From assembly GCA_019636385.1 (NCBI GenBank), contig JAHBXT010000002.1:434001-498000 (forward strand): a stretch of DNA of 64,000 nt, given 5' to 3'. The position numbers were made by a program, and so were the translations under genes. The notes below the pieces were generated by a model, which had not been told where the DNA came from, did not search any database, and saw only the letters and a list, made by a program, of their open reading frames with translations. Source of the stretch: Pirellulaceae bacterium. Its GTDB lineage: Bacteria > Planctomycetota > Planctomycetia > Pirellulales > Pirellulaceae. Each line of letters begins with the position of its first letter. Positions within the stretch are counted from its first letter, which is position 1. Shown one piece after another: positions 17,601-26,103 of this stretch.

Positions 17601-18530
17601 ACCACACTGTATGCTACGGATGGCAGCGTTTCGCGGATCGTTTCTTGCCCGGTGGGAGATCGACATGACTACGTGATCGGTCAGCTTCCGCTGCGTCTAA
17701 CCATCAGTGCCCGCGACGGTCAGCCGCTGCAAGCTTTAGCGTGGCTACCAAGCGATGCTGCTGTCACCGCGAATTCCGAGAGCAGAGCGAGCGGTTCGTC
17801 AGGCCAAGCGATGCAGAGTATTGGCGTGGCCGAGAGACAGAATCCAAATGCCAAGTTTCCAGTGTTGGTGCATGTTTATGGTGGCCCCGGAGCACCTTCG
17901 ATTCGCGATCGTTGGCAGCCACGAGACTTTCGGTGGCATCAGTGGCTGTGTTCACAAGGCTACGCTGTGGTGTTGTGCGACAATCGTTCAGCTCAAGGGC
18001 GCGGGTTGAGCGACTCGTGGCCTATTCGCGGTCAGTTGGGCAGAATTGAATTGCAGGATTTGGAAGATGCCGTAGCTTGGATCGCTGCACAGCCGTGGGC
18101 CGATTCACAGCGAGTTGGGCTATGGGGTTGGAGCTACGGTGGCTACATGACAGCCTATGCCATGACGCGCAGCCAATTGTTCAAGGCTGGTATAGCAGGC
18201 GCTCCAGTTACCGATTGGCAAAACTATGATGCCATATACACCGAGCGCTATATGGATTTGCCTGAGCGCAACGCAGCCGGTTATGCATCCAGTTCCGTCG
18301 TGGCAGCGGCCGATGAGTTGTTTGGTCGGCTGCTACTGATTCATGGTGATGTAGACGACAACGTACACCTGAGCAATTCGCTGCAGCTGGCGGACGCGTT
18401 GCAGAAGGCTGGAAAACAATTCGAACTGATGGTCTATCCACGTGCGCGCCACGCTGTGGATAACCCGGCCAAGCGTTATCACCTGTATTGTCTGATGACC
18501 GATTTTCTACATCGAAATTTGAAGAACTGA
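14670..18530 (+). CDS. S9 prolyl oligopeptidase/DPP IV-like protease with an N-terminal degenerate M14 domain
   Basis: About 1286 residues. A long N-region leads to a signal peptide near residues 49-70 (MLAMSCWLAVAVFQSAICQA). Residues about 85-420 resemble an M14 zinc carboxypeptidase (STVEGRSVDALVI, LAGTDAAEYVGKES, VVPNLNADGNARYG), but the first zinc His is Asp in GTDAAE and the third ligand is Arg in LIDMRAIS. A DPP IV-type propeller follows (LDWVYQEELYGRGDFKGFWWSPDSQRLAYLQ split here for length), then an alpha/beta-hydrolase domain with an intact S9 triad: Ser in GWSYGG (about 1152), Asp in HGDVDDN and His in ARHAVDN. It should be a secreted or periplasmic dipeptidyl-peptidase. The ATG at 14670 has GGAAGGA 8 nt upstream; the frame is open back to 14511. 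Confidence 0.88.
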   Translation: MVQTGNDCWPSLWQMFYAPSESRYARPGRVSVLHSCRTLRGNHVCCSQMLAMSCWLAVAVFQSAICQAQQAEPLQTVAEASAYTATATPLQVQELLAQIDRSWEAARLLSLGSTVEGRSVDALVIDSAVGHSATEATSTSVDDRLTIMLLAGTDAAEYVGKESVLGLVRDLALSQSRDWLDSVRLIVVPNLNADGNARYGLSKTVPSTNAHVLSGAVPNAQGLDLGMDFIKLESPETQALVSAIHKFDVDVLIDMRAISRELQQHQAAFDIPRISTASTQLEDYLRHELFPAAFREIVKGDNVAVTCGSLGEEFRKLLNANGSGGDSSRYMGLRGKLGLVLAANPAEGFASSYQTSRSLIYETLRRLASDADRVQQMMQNHVDWSLPGSEIPIVQSGTPAEESVSAASQRSIRMPMAYAIAPQHAWAISRLVRHGIPVFQLTRNQSAPAQIAIIAKSYNDAKVQGHTLRRVEVQWQSVELPLAEGTYIIPHTQPVGRLAAYLLEPESGDSLAKWNYLDPYLAAGATYPVFRLEQIPSWIEQVEHIPAGEQLTLEHLFHPETAVDLTGQRLTRFGGWVTTKSNVQYAIQHDGQWLIVDAATGQAHPVAPSQRLVERFGQIANIASDKARQSLENSRYWLNPPGPWLVEQAEDLYWVDPRAESTKRLTHSVGKKEELAELSPSGGQVAFVRDNNLWVVDCSSGRTLQLTSDGSELILNGKLDWVYQEELYGRGDFKGFWWSPDSQRLAYLQLGQQPVPEYLLTDSSRVQQSLERTRYPKAGQPLPVVRAWIVDVATGLKREVELPQMGNHSDRLVARVTWAPNGRLWLQVLNRVQNRQDLIEVDPRTGGSRTVLREETPHWIEIRGTPRFLASGDFLWLSDLPEGRTRLFKVSASNGQRQPVTNGDWDVRQLYGVSSDQRYALIGGSPHDSVQAHLLSVDLQTGATQQMTSTAGTHDVSLEASGRFYMDTFSSWNNRPVTTLYATDGSVSRIVSCPVGDRHDYVIGQLPLRLTISARDGQPLQALAWLPSDAAVTANSESRASGSSGQAMQSIGVAERQNPNAKFPVLVHVYGGPGAPSIRDRWQPRDFRWHQWLCSQGYAVVLCDNRSAQGRGLSDSWPIRGQLGRIELQDLEDAVAWIAAQPWADSQRVGLWGWSYGGYMTAYAMTRSQLFKAGIAGAPVTDWQNYDAIYTERYMDLPERNAAGYASSSVVAAADELFGRLLLIHGDVDDNVHLSNSLQLADALQKAGKQFELMVYPRARHAVDNPAKRYHLYCLMTDFLHRNLKN

Positions 18531-18556
18531 GGTGTGCACGTATCAGAGGCTGTCAT

Positions 18557-18614
18557 CGCCAGACGGTGATTATCCGTTTCGTTCACGGTTAACTGGTTCG
18601 TCCACCGTCTGGCG
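18557..18614. repeat. Inverted repeat between convergent genes, member of a dispersed palindromic family
   Basis: CGCCAGACGGTG (18557-18568) and CACCGTCTGGCG (18603-18614) are perfect 12-bp inverted arms around a 34-nt loop. The loop side continues into ACGGTGGCTACG. It lies between the ends of two convergent genes and could stop transcription from both sides. Related cores (ACCGTCGCCAGA) occur in other gaps at 50911-50935, 57061-57074 and 63485-63499. Confidence 0.6.
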
Positions 18615-18660
18615 ACGGTGGCTACGTGTGTTCGGTAGTGCTTTCGTACTGGTCGTTCAA

Positions 18661-19554
18661 CTAACTGGGCCGTGGTAGTTGTTGCGACATCGCCTGCGCG
18701 GCTTTGGCTACCGCTGTTTGCCAATCCGCCGATGCTGGGGATGTGTTCTGGTAGGCAAAAATGATTCCCCGCGAACTGTTGACGATGGCGCCTAAGCCGT
18801 GTGGATCGAAAGCGGCGGCCACATCATCTGCCGATCCGCCTTGGGCACCATAGCCTGGAACGAGTAGCCAAGCGTTAGGCATGGCTTGTCGTAGTTCGGA
18901 TAATTGTTCGGGGTAGGTAGCACCCACAACAGCGCCCACACTGCCATAACCGCTTGATCCAAGCTCGGCCGCTGAAGCCCGCTGTACGACCTGAGCCACG
19001 CGGCGATAGAGCGGTTGGCCATCGATGGTCAAGTCTTGAATGAAGCCGCTGCCTGGATTGGACGTCTTCACTAATACGAAAAGTCCTGCGCCGCGATCGT
19101 GAGCTGTCGAAATGAACGGCTGCAAAGTATCATCCCCCAGGTACGGGTTGACAGTCAGCGCATCGCAACCCCACGCACTTGCTGCACCGAGATAGGCATC
19201 GGCATACCCTTCGGCGGTTGAGCCGATATCTCCGCGTTTGCCGTCCATGATAACCAACAACTGTTGCTGTCGTGCGTAACGCACGACTTCGGATAGCGCA
19301 ATCATGCCCGCTACCCCCAACTGCTCGAAGAAGGCCGACTGAGGCTTAACCACCGCAACACATGTGGCAACAGCGTCGATGACTTCGCAGCAGAAACGCT
19401 CAGTAACTTTAGCAACAGCCGACAAATCATGCGGCTGAACTCCATTTCGCAGCGCTTCAGGCAAATTATTCCAACGCGGATCCAAGCCAACGCACACCGT
19501 TGACCGCTTATCTAGTACAGCGGCAGCTAGTCGATCTCCAAAGCTATTCTTCAC
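18661..19554 (-). CDS. pyrF: Orotidine 5'-phosphate decarboxylase
   Basis: 297-residue OMP decarboxylase, the last step of UMP synthesis. It belongs to the longer PyrF group 2, seen from CVGLDPRWNNLP at the N-terminus, VKPQSAFFEQLG, the catalytic LVIMDGKRGDIGSTAEGYA and the DALTVNPYLGDD motif. FVLVKTSNPGSGFIQD and VGATYPEQL complete the phosphate-binding end. The start is a GTG at 19554. It is a single gene on the minus strand; no other pyr genes are in the window. Confidence 0.95.
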   Translation of the reverse strand: MKNSFGDRLAAAVLDKRSTVCVGLDPRWNNLPEALRNGVQPHDLSAVAKVTERFCCEVIDAVATCVAVVKPQSAFFEQLGVAGMIALSEVVRYARQQQLLVIMDGKRGDIGSTAEGYADAYLGAASAWGCDALTVNPYLGDDTLQPFISTAHDRGAGLFVLVKTSNPGSGFIQDLTIDGQPLYRRVAQVVQRASAAELGSSGYGSVGAVVGATYPEQLSELRQAMPNAWLLVPGYGAQGGSADDVAAAFDPHGLGAIVNSSRGIIFAYQNTSPASADWQTAVAKAAQAMSQQLPRPS

Positions 19555-19583
19555 GTCAATCTTTTAGGTAAGTGTTACAAATG

Positions 19584-19704
19584 TAGGGTGGGACAGATAT
19601 GGGGTGGCACAAGCAAGCCAGGCTGAATGGTGAACTATCAAGGGGCAGTCAACAGTGCCACAGGAAACTCGGATATCAACAGGTCGGCGTGCGACGGCCC
19701 ACCA
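19584..19704 (+). repeat. Dispersed intergenic element, copy B
   Basis: It begins GTAGGGTGGGACA and ends GACGGCCCACCA. The inner part shares GATATCAA and GGTCGGCGTGCG with copy C on the other strand (CATATCAA, GGTCGGCTTGCG). It fills the gap between pyrF and the upstream Gfo/Idh/MocA gene. Within it the opening is partly repeated (GGGGTGGCACAAGC). See copies A (49884-49992) and C (57153-57265). Confidence 0.6.
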
Positions 19705-19710
19705 CGGGCG

Positions 19711-20778
19711 CTAATCTGGCAATCTATTGATACTGCCTGGAATAACCGGCTGACCGGTATCAGCGCTTGCCAATGCTGCAAAACATAGTTGCAGGCTCTT
19801 CAAGTTATCGGCGGCTGAGATGCAGGGCTGGCGGCCCTCATGTATGGCGCACAACAACTCGCTCATCGTACCGCGAAATCCATCAGGGAACCATCGGCCT
19901 GTTAATTCTGGTTGCCAACTACCACCTGCCACATGCAGCTCGACACTCTGTTGGTGCAGGTTCGGACCGGTGCTTCGCAGGCTGCCTTTAGTTCCCGCTA
20001 AATAGGTGTGATCCCATGGTCCAATCCTGACACCAGCATCAAATACCAATGTGGCTTGAGCCGAATCGAACTCCAGCAGGACCTGAGCCAGCAAATTCGG
20101 CGACAGTTTTTGACCAGGTACGCGCGCGGTCGAAGCGAACACCCGTCGCGGCATCGCTCCACCAAGAAAGTATCGCACTAGGTCGAACCAGTGTATCCCG
20201 AAATCATACAGTACCACATGCCGAATCTTTTCAAACTCAGTTCCTTCCACCCAAGTATGATCCCAGTGGCAGCCCAGATGCACCGCGAACAGCTCGCCCA
20301 ACAATCCCGCCTGAACAGCACTGTACGCCCATCGGTAGTGCGGTGCCCAACGCGCGTTTTGATTGACGGCCAGAAGGACGTTCTGCTGCTGGGCCAGTTC
20401 AACCAACCGCTGCCCTTGCTGAATGTCAGTAACAAACGGCTTTTGGCTGAGCACGTGTTTGCCGGCCAGTAAGCAGTCGCGGACGATGCCCAGTCGCTCG
20501 GCAGGATGAGTGGTAACATCCACCACCTCCAGCGACTCGTCACGCAACAGCTGCCGATAGTCCTGATAGACTTTGGCGTCTGGAAAATACTGTGCGGCGC
20601 GCAATCGGGCTTGATCCATCCGCAGATCGCACAATGCAGCGATATTAAACTGAGCATCGCGATAAGCCGCCAAGTGCTCAGCAGTAATTCCTCCGCAACC
20701 GATCAAACCGATTCGCGGACAATATGTGCCGGGGCTTTGTGGCCGATATTCCAGTTCACAGAGAGCGGCTGACGGCAT
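19711..20778 (-). CDS. Gfo/Idh/MocA family oxidoreductase
   Basis: 355-residue NAD(P)-dependent oxidoreductase. The Rossmann motif is IGLIGCGGITAEHLAAYRDA. The conserved EKP-type loop appears as LSQKPFVTD (Lys kept), and the C-terminal domain starts LAVNQNARWAPHYRW. The substrate is probably a sugar or inositol derivative; planctomycetes carry dozens of such genes. FGIHWFDLVRYFLGG carries the His typical of the active site. The start is an ATG at 20778. The PQQ-like propeller gene ends 9 nt upstream, so the two may be co-transcribed. Confidence 0.9.
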   Translation of the reverse strand: MPSAALCELEYRPQSPGTYCPRIGLIGCGGITAEHLAAYRDAQFNIAALCDLRMDQARLRAAQYFPDAKVYQDYRQLLRDESLEVVDVTTHPAERLGIVRDCLLAGKHVLSQKPFVTDIQQGQRLVELAQQQNVLLAVNQNARWAPHYRWAYSAVQAGLLGELFAVHLGCHWDHTWVEGTEFEKIRHVVLYDFGIHWFDLVRYFLGGAMPRRVFASTARVPGQKLSPNLLAQVLLEFDSAQATLVFDAGVRIGPWDHTYLAGTKGSLRSTGPNLHQQSVELHVAGGSWQPELTGRWFPDGFRGTMSELLCAIHEGRQPCISAADNLKSLQLCFAALASADTGQPVIPGSINRLPD

Positions 20779-20787
20779 AACGTTGGC

Positions 20788-22089
20788 TTAGCGCTTGATA
20801 TCGTAGCATAGAATCGTATCGTTCTCGCGCAGCAGCAGTTTGCCATGGGCGATTACCGGATGCGCCCAACTCGGCGGCTTGCCATCGCCGGAGCCAGGCG
20901 TTTGAAAGCTACTGACCTCGTCGAAGCTCTCGGTTGAGACTGGTGCCAGACCGACCTTGCCGTTTTGATAGCGGATAAACAATTTGCCGTCGGCGGCGAT
21001 GACCGACGTAGAGCCGCTACCACTGCCTCGTCCCCGCCAGACTATTTTTCCCGTCTCTAGTTCAGCACAGTAGATTTGACTGCGATCGCTGCAGCCGGCA
21101 TACAGGTGGTTGCCAACCAGTATCACGCCACCATGTTTGTTGTCGAGGTCTTTATTCAACCCATAGACCTCCTTGATCGTTACTCGTCCGCCATCGCCAG
21201 GGACTTGTCGCAACAGTGCTCCGCCGGTTCCGTAGCCGGCGACGGTGAACACCAAATCATCCTTGATGACAGGAGAAGGGATAAACGCGACTGGCGGGGG
21301 AACGTCATAGCTCCAAAGCAGCGCTCCGGTAGCCGCGTCAATTCCAAGAGGACCGCCCCCCGTGTTCTGTACATATACCTTACGACCGCCAACATTGCTT
21401 GTTACCACCGACGAGTGACCGGCGCCAACGTCGTTCGGTCTGGCGCATGTCCAGACGACTTCGCCGCTCACTTTGTCCAACGCCACGACGGTCGCTTTTT
21501 CACCGCCTGGTGTACAGATCAGTAGATTGCCGTCGATCAGCGGTGACTCGCCGTAGCCCCAGCCGTCATGCTTCTTTCCGCTCAAGTCATCTGGTAAGCT
21601 CTTATTCCAAATCGGCTGGCCATGAATGCTGACGCAATGCAACATCCCGTTGGGGTTGAGCACGTAGACGTGATCGCCGTCGATGGTTGGCGTGCTGCGC
21701 GCGCCATTCCAGGTTGGCTGGCTGGGATGTCCATTCCAGGCCGGACCGGTCTTGGTCATCCACAACTGCTTGCCAGATGATAAATCGTAGCACGTTAGGT
21801 ACTCGTCTTCGTCGGCAGCGGTCGAAGGAGCATCGCCCAGCGTGTAGACGCGACCTGCGGCGACAGCTGCGCTCGAGTAGCCCGATCCGGCTCCCTTAGC
21901 CGTCCATAACAGTCTTGGTCCGCTAGCGTCCCATTGGTTCAGAAGGCCCGAATCGCCTGCAACGGCAGTACGGTTGGAACCACGAAATGTCGGCCAGTCC
22001 TGACCTGAAGCTTGGTAGCCTACGGTCGCCAAGACGGCCAGGCAGGCGCATGTTAGGCCGTCTGCGCGGCGGTGCTGTTCGAAATACAC
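20788..22089 (-). CDS. Exported PQQ-like beta-propeller repeat protein
   Basis: 433-residue protein with a signal-like N-terminus (ACLAVLATVGYQASGQ) and repeated propeller blades of the quinoprotein/BamB type: LLWTAKGAGSGYSSAAVAAGRVYTL, GKQLWMTKTG, STPTIDGDHVYVLNPNGMLHC and GEVVWTCARP. Such proteins are common in planctomycetes. Some bind PQQ and others only use the fold, and no clear PQQ-dehydrogenase active site was recognised. The start is a GTG at 22089. It lies just upstream of the oxidoreductase gene on the same strand, suggesting a shared transcript. Confidence 0.85.
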   Translation of the reverse strand: MYFEQHRRADGLTCACLAVLATVGYQASGQDWPTFRGSNRTAVAGDSGLLNQWDASGPRLLWTAKGAGSGYSSAAVAAGRVYTLGDAPSTAADEDEYLTCYDLSSGKQLWMTKTGPAWNGHPSQPTWNGARSTPTIDGDHVYVLNPNGMLHCVSIHGQPIWNKSLPDDLSGKKHDGWGYGESPLIDGNLLICTPGGEKATVVALDKVSGEVVWTCARPNDVGAGHSSVVTSNVGGRKVYVQNTGGGPLGIDAATGALLWSYDVPPPVAFIPSPVIKDDLVFTVAGYGTGGALLRQVPGDGGRVTIKEVYGLNKDLDNKHGGVILVGNHLYAGCSDRSQIYCAELETGKIVWRGRGSGSGSTSVIAADGKLFIRYQNGKVGLAPVSTESFDEVSSFQTPGSGDGKPPSWAHPVIAHGKLLLRENDTILCYDIKR

Positions 22090-22718
22090 GTGCAGGCTCT
22101 CCCTCTAACGATATGGTTACTAACGCTGAGGACCGATCGACTTGGGGTTCGCCGCCATCAGTGTTCTGAAGCGCTGCTATTATGACGGTTTCGAGGTCAC
22201 CATGCCACCGGCCCAATCGGGAAAATCAGGGTAGCCACTGGCATAGTTACGAGTATTTCCGCATTTCAGTGACTTGGCCAACCAGGATGGTTCGGCTTAG
22301 CGCGGCATCGTCAGCCAACACTCCGGGTTATGCAAAGCGGCAAATCTTGCCGACTGCATAACATTTTCTAACTATTTCAAGACCGCTTGAGCTAGCATTT
22401 GCAGCGATTTCTCCGCGCGAACAGCCTGGTTGCTAGCAATTTCTTGTGCCGCCCTCGGAATCTCCGAAGGTTCAGATGCTAGCTATTCGATTTCAGGAAG
22501 CGAGAACTCTGTCGCTCGAATCGGAGGCATCTTTTCCGTTTCGGCTGCGACCAGGGGCCTCGCGTTAAGCGCGAACAACGAGTGTTCGCTGCATATCAGA
22601 TCGCCTGGAACCGCATAACCCGCTGCTTGGCCGTTCACCTTCCAATCCCGCCTGGTGGATTCAGCCCGCATTGGCCTGACTGTTAGCGGCGATCAACAAC
22701 CACTAGGAGAAACTTGGA
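22090..22718. other. Intergenic region upstream of the first flagellin
   Basis: About 630 nt without a supported gene, between a minus-strand gene and the plus-strand flagellin. It contains the hairpin at 22327-22362. No sigma-28 or sigma-54 consensus was recognised. Confidence 0.6.
22327..22362. promoter_or_regulatory. Long imperfect inverted repeat upstream of flagellin
   Basis: Outer arms GTTATGCA (22327-22334) and TGCATAAC (22355-22362) pair perfectly. Inner arms CGGCAA (22338-22343) and TTGCCG (22347-22352) pair around ATC. ATTTTCT follows. It could be a terminator for incoming transcription, a regulator site or a 5' UTR structure; its position 357 nt before the flagellin start does not decide this. 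Confidence 0.45.
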
Positions 22719-25146
22719 ATGACACGAATCAACACGAACGTGGGCTCGTTAGTAGCCCAAAACCGCCTGAATCGAACGAACATGGATTTGCAAACGGCGC
22801 TGACTCGCCTGAGCACCGGTATGCGAATCAACAGCGGCAAAGATGACCCGGCTGGTCTGATCGCCAGCGAAGCACTGCGCAGCGATATTACCAGCCTGAA
22901 CAAGGCTATTTCAAATACGAAGCGGGCTTCGCAAATCATTGCCACCGCCGATAGTGCTCTGGGACAGGTCAGTTCGCTGTTGAACAACATCCGCGGTTTG
23001 CCGTGGGAAGGCCAACAGCGGTGCCATGAGTGAATCGGAAATCGCCGCTAACCGTTGCAAAGTCGATAGCTGTTGGAAGCCATCAACCGAATTGCTCGAC
23101 CACCACTCAAGGTCGCAAGCTGTTGGATGGCAGCATGGACTTCTTGACTACCGCTGGTACCCAACTACGCTCAAGTCAAGGACTTGAAGATCAACCAGGC
23201 CAACCTGGGATCAACCGGTCAAATGGCGGTTTCGGTCAACATCAGTAGCTGCTGCTCAGCAAGCCCAAGTGGCTTTTGTAGGGGACATGCGGCGACGGTT
23301 GACTCGGTGGCTCATACAGCTCGCTGACCCTCGAACGCTCCGTTACGCAGCGCGGTGCTCGCGCACTCGAATTCACTCGAACCATCGCTGGCGCTGTCGC
23401 CGAAACTGGTGCCATCGACATCGACGGTGGTGGTGGATCGCGTTCACCTTACTCACTAAAGAACAAAACCACGCTTATAACGGCTATACCGTCAACGTCA
23501 CCACTACTGACGCTGGCAACTTCTCTCCATCACCATCGACGATGATGCCCAAACCATCACCGTGCGACTTGAAGAGGTAAGGCACTAGGGGCCATCGCTA
23601 CCGAACTGGCAGATCATGCGGTTTTTGAGTTGGATGTCACGCTCAACACCGGCACTGTCACCAACGGCGACGCCGCTGCTGGCGTTGCCTTCGCTACCGC
23701 TGGTACGGCTACCACCCAGACAGCCAGCATCGATGGGTGACCGCCGCTGTCGATGGGTCTGACTGATTTTGACTTCGTAGCGCCGACAATACCCCTCCGG
23801 ACGCTGTTCCGTCGGCGGGCGCTCAATGGTGGCAATATCGAAATCACCGCTGGTTCGGCCGGTAATACCCGCCTGATGTGATCCTGGCTGCCATCAACGG
23901 CATCCAGGGCTTCGGAGCCACGCTGACGATCCAGACAACATCGAGTACTGATCCCGACCACACCACCGCCTCAGTGACTTGGTCGAGGCCGCGAAGCTGC
24001 CAATCTGTCAGCCACAATCAACCTGTCTCGTAACGGTGCCGCAGCCAATGGTGCTACCATCACTTTTGCTACCGGCGGTACGGGGGCTCCCACAGCAGCC
24101 GTGGATGCTGACGGCAACCTGACCATCACCGTCGATGACAGCATCTCCACGTCGATGTTGACGATATCGTTGATGCCATCAACCAAGAAGGCACTTACAC
24201 GGCCGAAGCCGCTGAAGACAATACGCCAACCAGTTTCCAAAGCGGTGATGCTGGATTCCAGCGTTAGTTTCCTGACAATGGTGTGGACGGCCAAGCCGGT
24301 GGTATCAGCCACAATGTGGTTTTTGAACTGCTGGGCAAGAACGGTTCGAAGTTGTCCAACGTCAGTGCTGGTACAACACTCGCCGAACTGGTAACGCAGA
24401 TCAACTTAGTTAGCGATGCAACCGGCGTTAGCGCTGCTGTTGATTCAGACGACAACACCCGATTGATTCTGAAGTCGACCGCTTACGGTTCAGAGGCTAT
24501 TGTCGATCTGCGAGTAATCCAAGAAAACGCACTTGGCTCGTTCACCTCGGCGATAGGGGCCGGTGCCCGCGACTTTGGTGCAGACATTGTTGCCAAGATT
24601 AACGGAGTGAATGCCAATGGGCGTGGCAACAGCATGTCGGTTAACACCGCCAGTCTGGCCATGTCTCTGACAGTTGCCGAAGGTTCCAGCGACAACATCG
24701 AATTCTCGATTACTGGAGGCGGTGCCCTGTTCCAGTTGGGTGGTGATGTAGTCAGCAATCAGCAGGCACGCGTGGGCATCTCCAGTGTCACTACTGCTCG
24801 ACTAGGCGGTGCGGCTGGCCGGATGTATCAATTGGGGTCTGGGGAGAGCGCTGCTTTGGACAAAAATCCCAATTTGGCTGCACAGATCGTGAATGAGGCA
24901 ATTACTCAGGTGACCAGCCTGCGAGGCCGATTGGGTGCATTCCAAGCTACAACCCTGGAAAGCAACCTGGTTTCGTTGAACGACACCGTCAACAATCTGA
25001 CCGAAGCCGAAAGCTCGATCCGCGATGCTGACTTCGCTCAAGAGACGGCTCGTCTAACGCGAGCTCAGGTACTGGTTCAGTCCGGTACGGCCGTGCTGGG
25101 CATCGCCAACCAAAGTCCTCAGAACGTGCTGGGTCTGCTGCGATAG
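22719..25146 (+). pseudogene. Flagellin gene with a frame-broken central region
   Basis: The N-terminal flagellin domain (22719 to about 22998: MTRINTNVGSLVAQNRLNRT ... DSALGQVSSLLNNIRGL) and the C-terminal domain (about 24290-25146: QLGGDVVSNQQARVGISSV ... FQATTLESNLVSLNDTVNNL ... GIANQSPQNVLGLLR) are intact and match the second flagellin in this window. Between them the frame changes many times. Coherent flagellin-like peptides appear in turn in all three frames, for example NGYTVNVTTTDAGN, LDVTLNTGTVTNGDAAAG, LSATINLSRNGAAANGA and EGTYTAEAAEDNTPTSFQ. At least ten one- or two-base gains and losses are needed. If joined it would encode about 800 residues. The peptides look little decayed, so assembly error is at least as likely as a true pseudogene. 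AGGAG precedes the ATG. Confidence 0.75.
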
Positions 25147-25183
25147 CCGCCAGCGTCGGATCGTGCTATCAAAAATCATGAAC

Positions 25184-25221
25184 AACCGCGCTTGGTAAAA
25201 TGCTGAGCGCGGTTTCTTTTT
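25184..25221 (+). terminator. Rho-independent terminator of the first flagellin gene
   Basis: AACCGCGC (25184-25191) pairs with GCGCGGTT (25207-25214), followed by TCTTTTT. It lies 38 nt after the flagellin stop and is the clearest intrinsic terminator in the window. Confidence 0.8.
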
Positions 25222-25533
25222 CGCTGCCGCTTCATGTCTGGTTGCGGGCGTTAGTGTTTGTTGATCAATTCGCGTTAGCGGTTGCCGGCTTGGAGCGAAC
25301 GCTGAACCAATTGTTCGATCACGTAGCGGCTGTTGCTAGCTATCAAAAAGGCAACGGCCGAGCCATTTCTAGCTCGACCGTTGGAATTTCGATTTCGACC
25401 AATTACAACTGGCGGTTACTTCTGATAGTCCCGAGACTCAGCTTCGTTATATTGGCAGTAACTGGCTGCAAATCTATCGCTACGGGCCACGAGCGACCAG
25501 ATTCGCATAGCTCGTCTTGCCAACTTGGATCGC
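25222..25533. other. Intergenic region between convergent genes
   Basis: About 310 nt after the flagellin terminator and before the end of the minus-strand Cys-rich gene. An open frame runs through it on the plus strand but starts inside the terminator hairpin and has no recognisable features. No gene is called. Confidence 0.5.
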
Positions 25534-26103
25534 TTAGGTTCCAGCGTCTGGAACTGGAGCTGGAGCTGTAGTCGTGCTGGTCTGTGGTGCTGGCGGAGCC
25601 GAGCTAGGCGAAGTGCTCTCGACGACGTTGCCAGAATCGACCGACGTGCTGCAGTTTGGGCAACCGCCACTGGTGACTACTGCGCCCGAGCAAGGGCATG
25701 ACGAAGCGCATGCCGTCGCACAACCGCCACAGGTACTCGCTTGGCAGTGGCTAGCCAGAACTACTTGACAACCGCATGAGCGACGAGCCATCCGGCGACC
25801 GCAGCCAGAATCACAAGCATTGCAAGTATCGCACGTGCTCGCAGCTGTGCAGGAATTGCAGGTGCTGGCTACATGGCAAGAGCCACAGTCTGGAGCAACA
25901 CTCGCGCCGCAGCAAGGAGCTGGGGCTGGTGCCGAACAACATGTTGGTGCAGGGGCGGCACAGCAGGAAGGGGCAGGAGCCGAGCAGCAGGTAGGCGCTG
26001 GGCAGCAATTTCCGCGACGACCACGCAGGCGAGCCTCACTGGTCTCGGCAAGCGTTACTACCATCACTGCGGCAATGGTCCCGACGATCATCAATCGGTT
26101 CAT
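25534..26103 (-). CDS. Small secreted cysteine-rich repeat protein
   Basis: 189-residue protein with a signal peptide (MNRLMIVGTIAAVMVVTLAETSEA). The mature part has 28 Cys. The first segment (about residues 33-65) is five CC pairs separated by PAP or APAP units (NCCPAPTCC, PSCCAAPAPTCC, APCCGA). The second (about 72-150) is rich in CxxC pairs (DCGSC, TCNSC, TCDTC, TCGGC, GCPNC). A Ser/Thr/Pro tail ends the protein. I do not recognise a named family. The pattern suggests a disulfide-linked wall or surface protein or a metal binder, in line with the Cys-rich cell envelopes reported for planctomycetes. The start is an ATG at 26103 with an AAGGAGAA ribosome site upstream. Confidence 0.75.
   Translation of the reverse strand: MNRLMIVGTIAAVMVVTLAETSEARLRGRRGNCCPAPTCCSAPAPSCCAAPAPTCCSAPAPAPCCGASVAPDCGSCHVASTCNSCTAASTCDTCNACDSGCGRRMARRSCGCQVVLASHCQASTCGGCATACASSCPCSGAVVTSGGCPNCSTSVDSGNVVESTSPSSAPPAPQTSTTTAPAPVPDAGT

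Noticed and set aside
25200..25571. A 123-codon plus-strand frame after the first flagellin
   Set aside because: Its start codon lies in the loop of the flagellin terminator hairpin, there is no ribosome site, and no family is recognisable.
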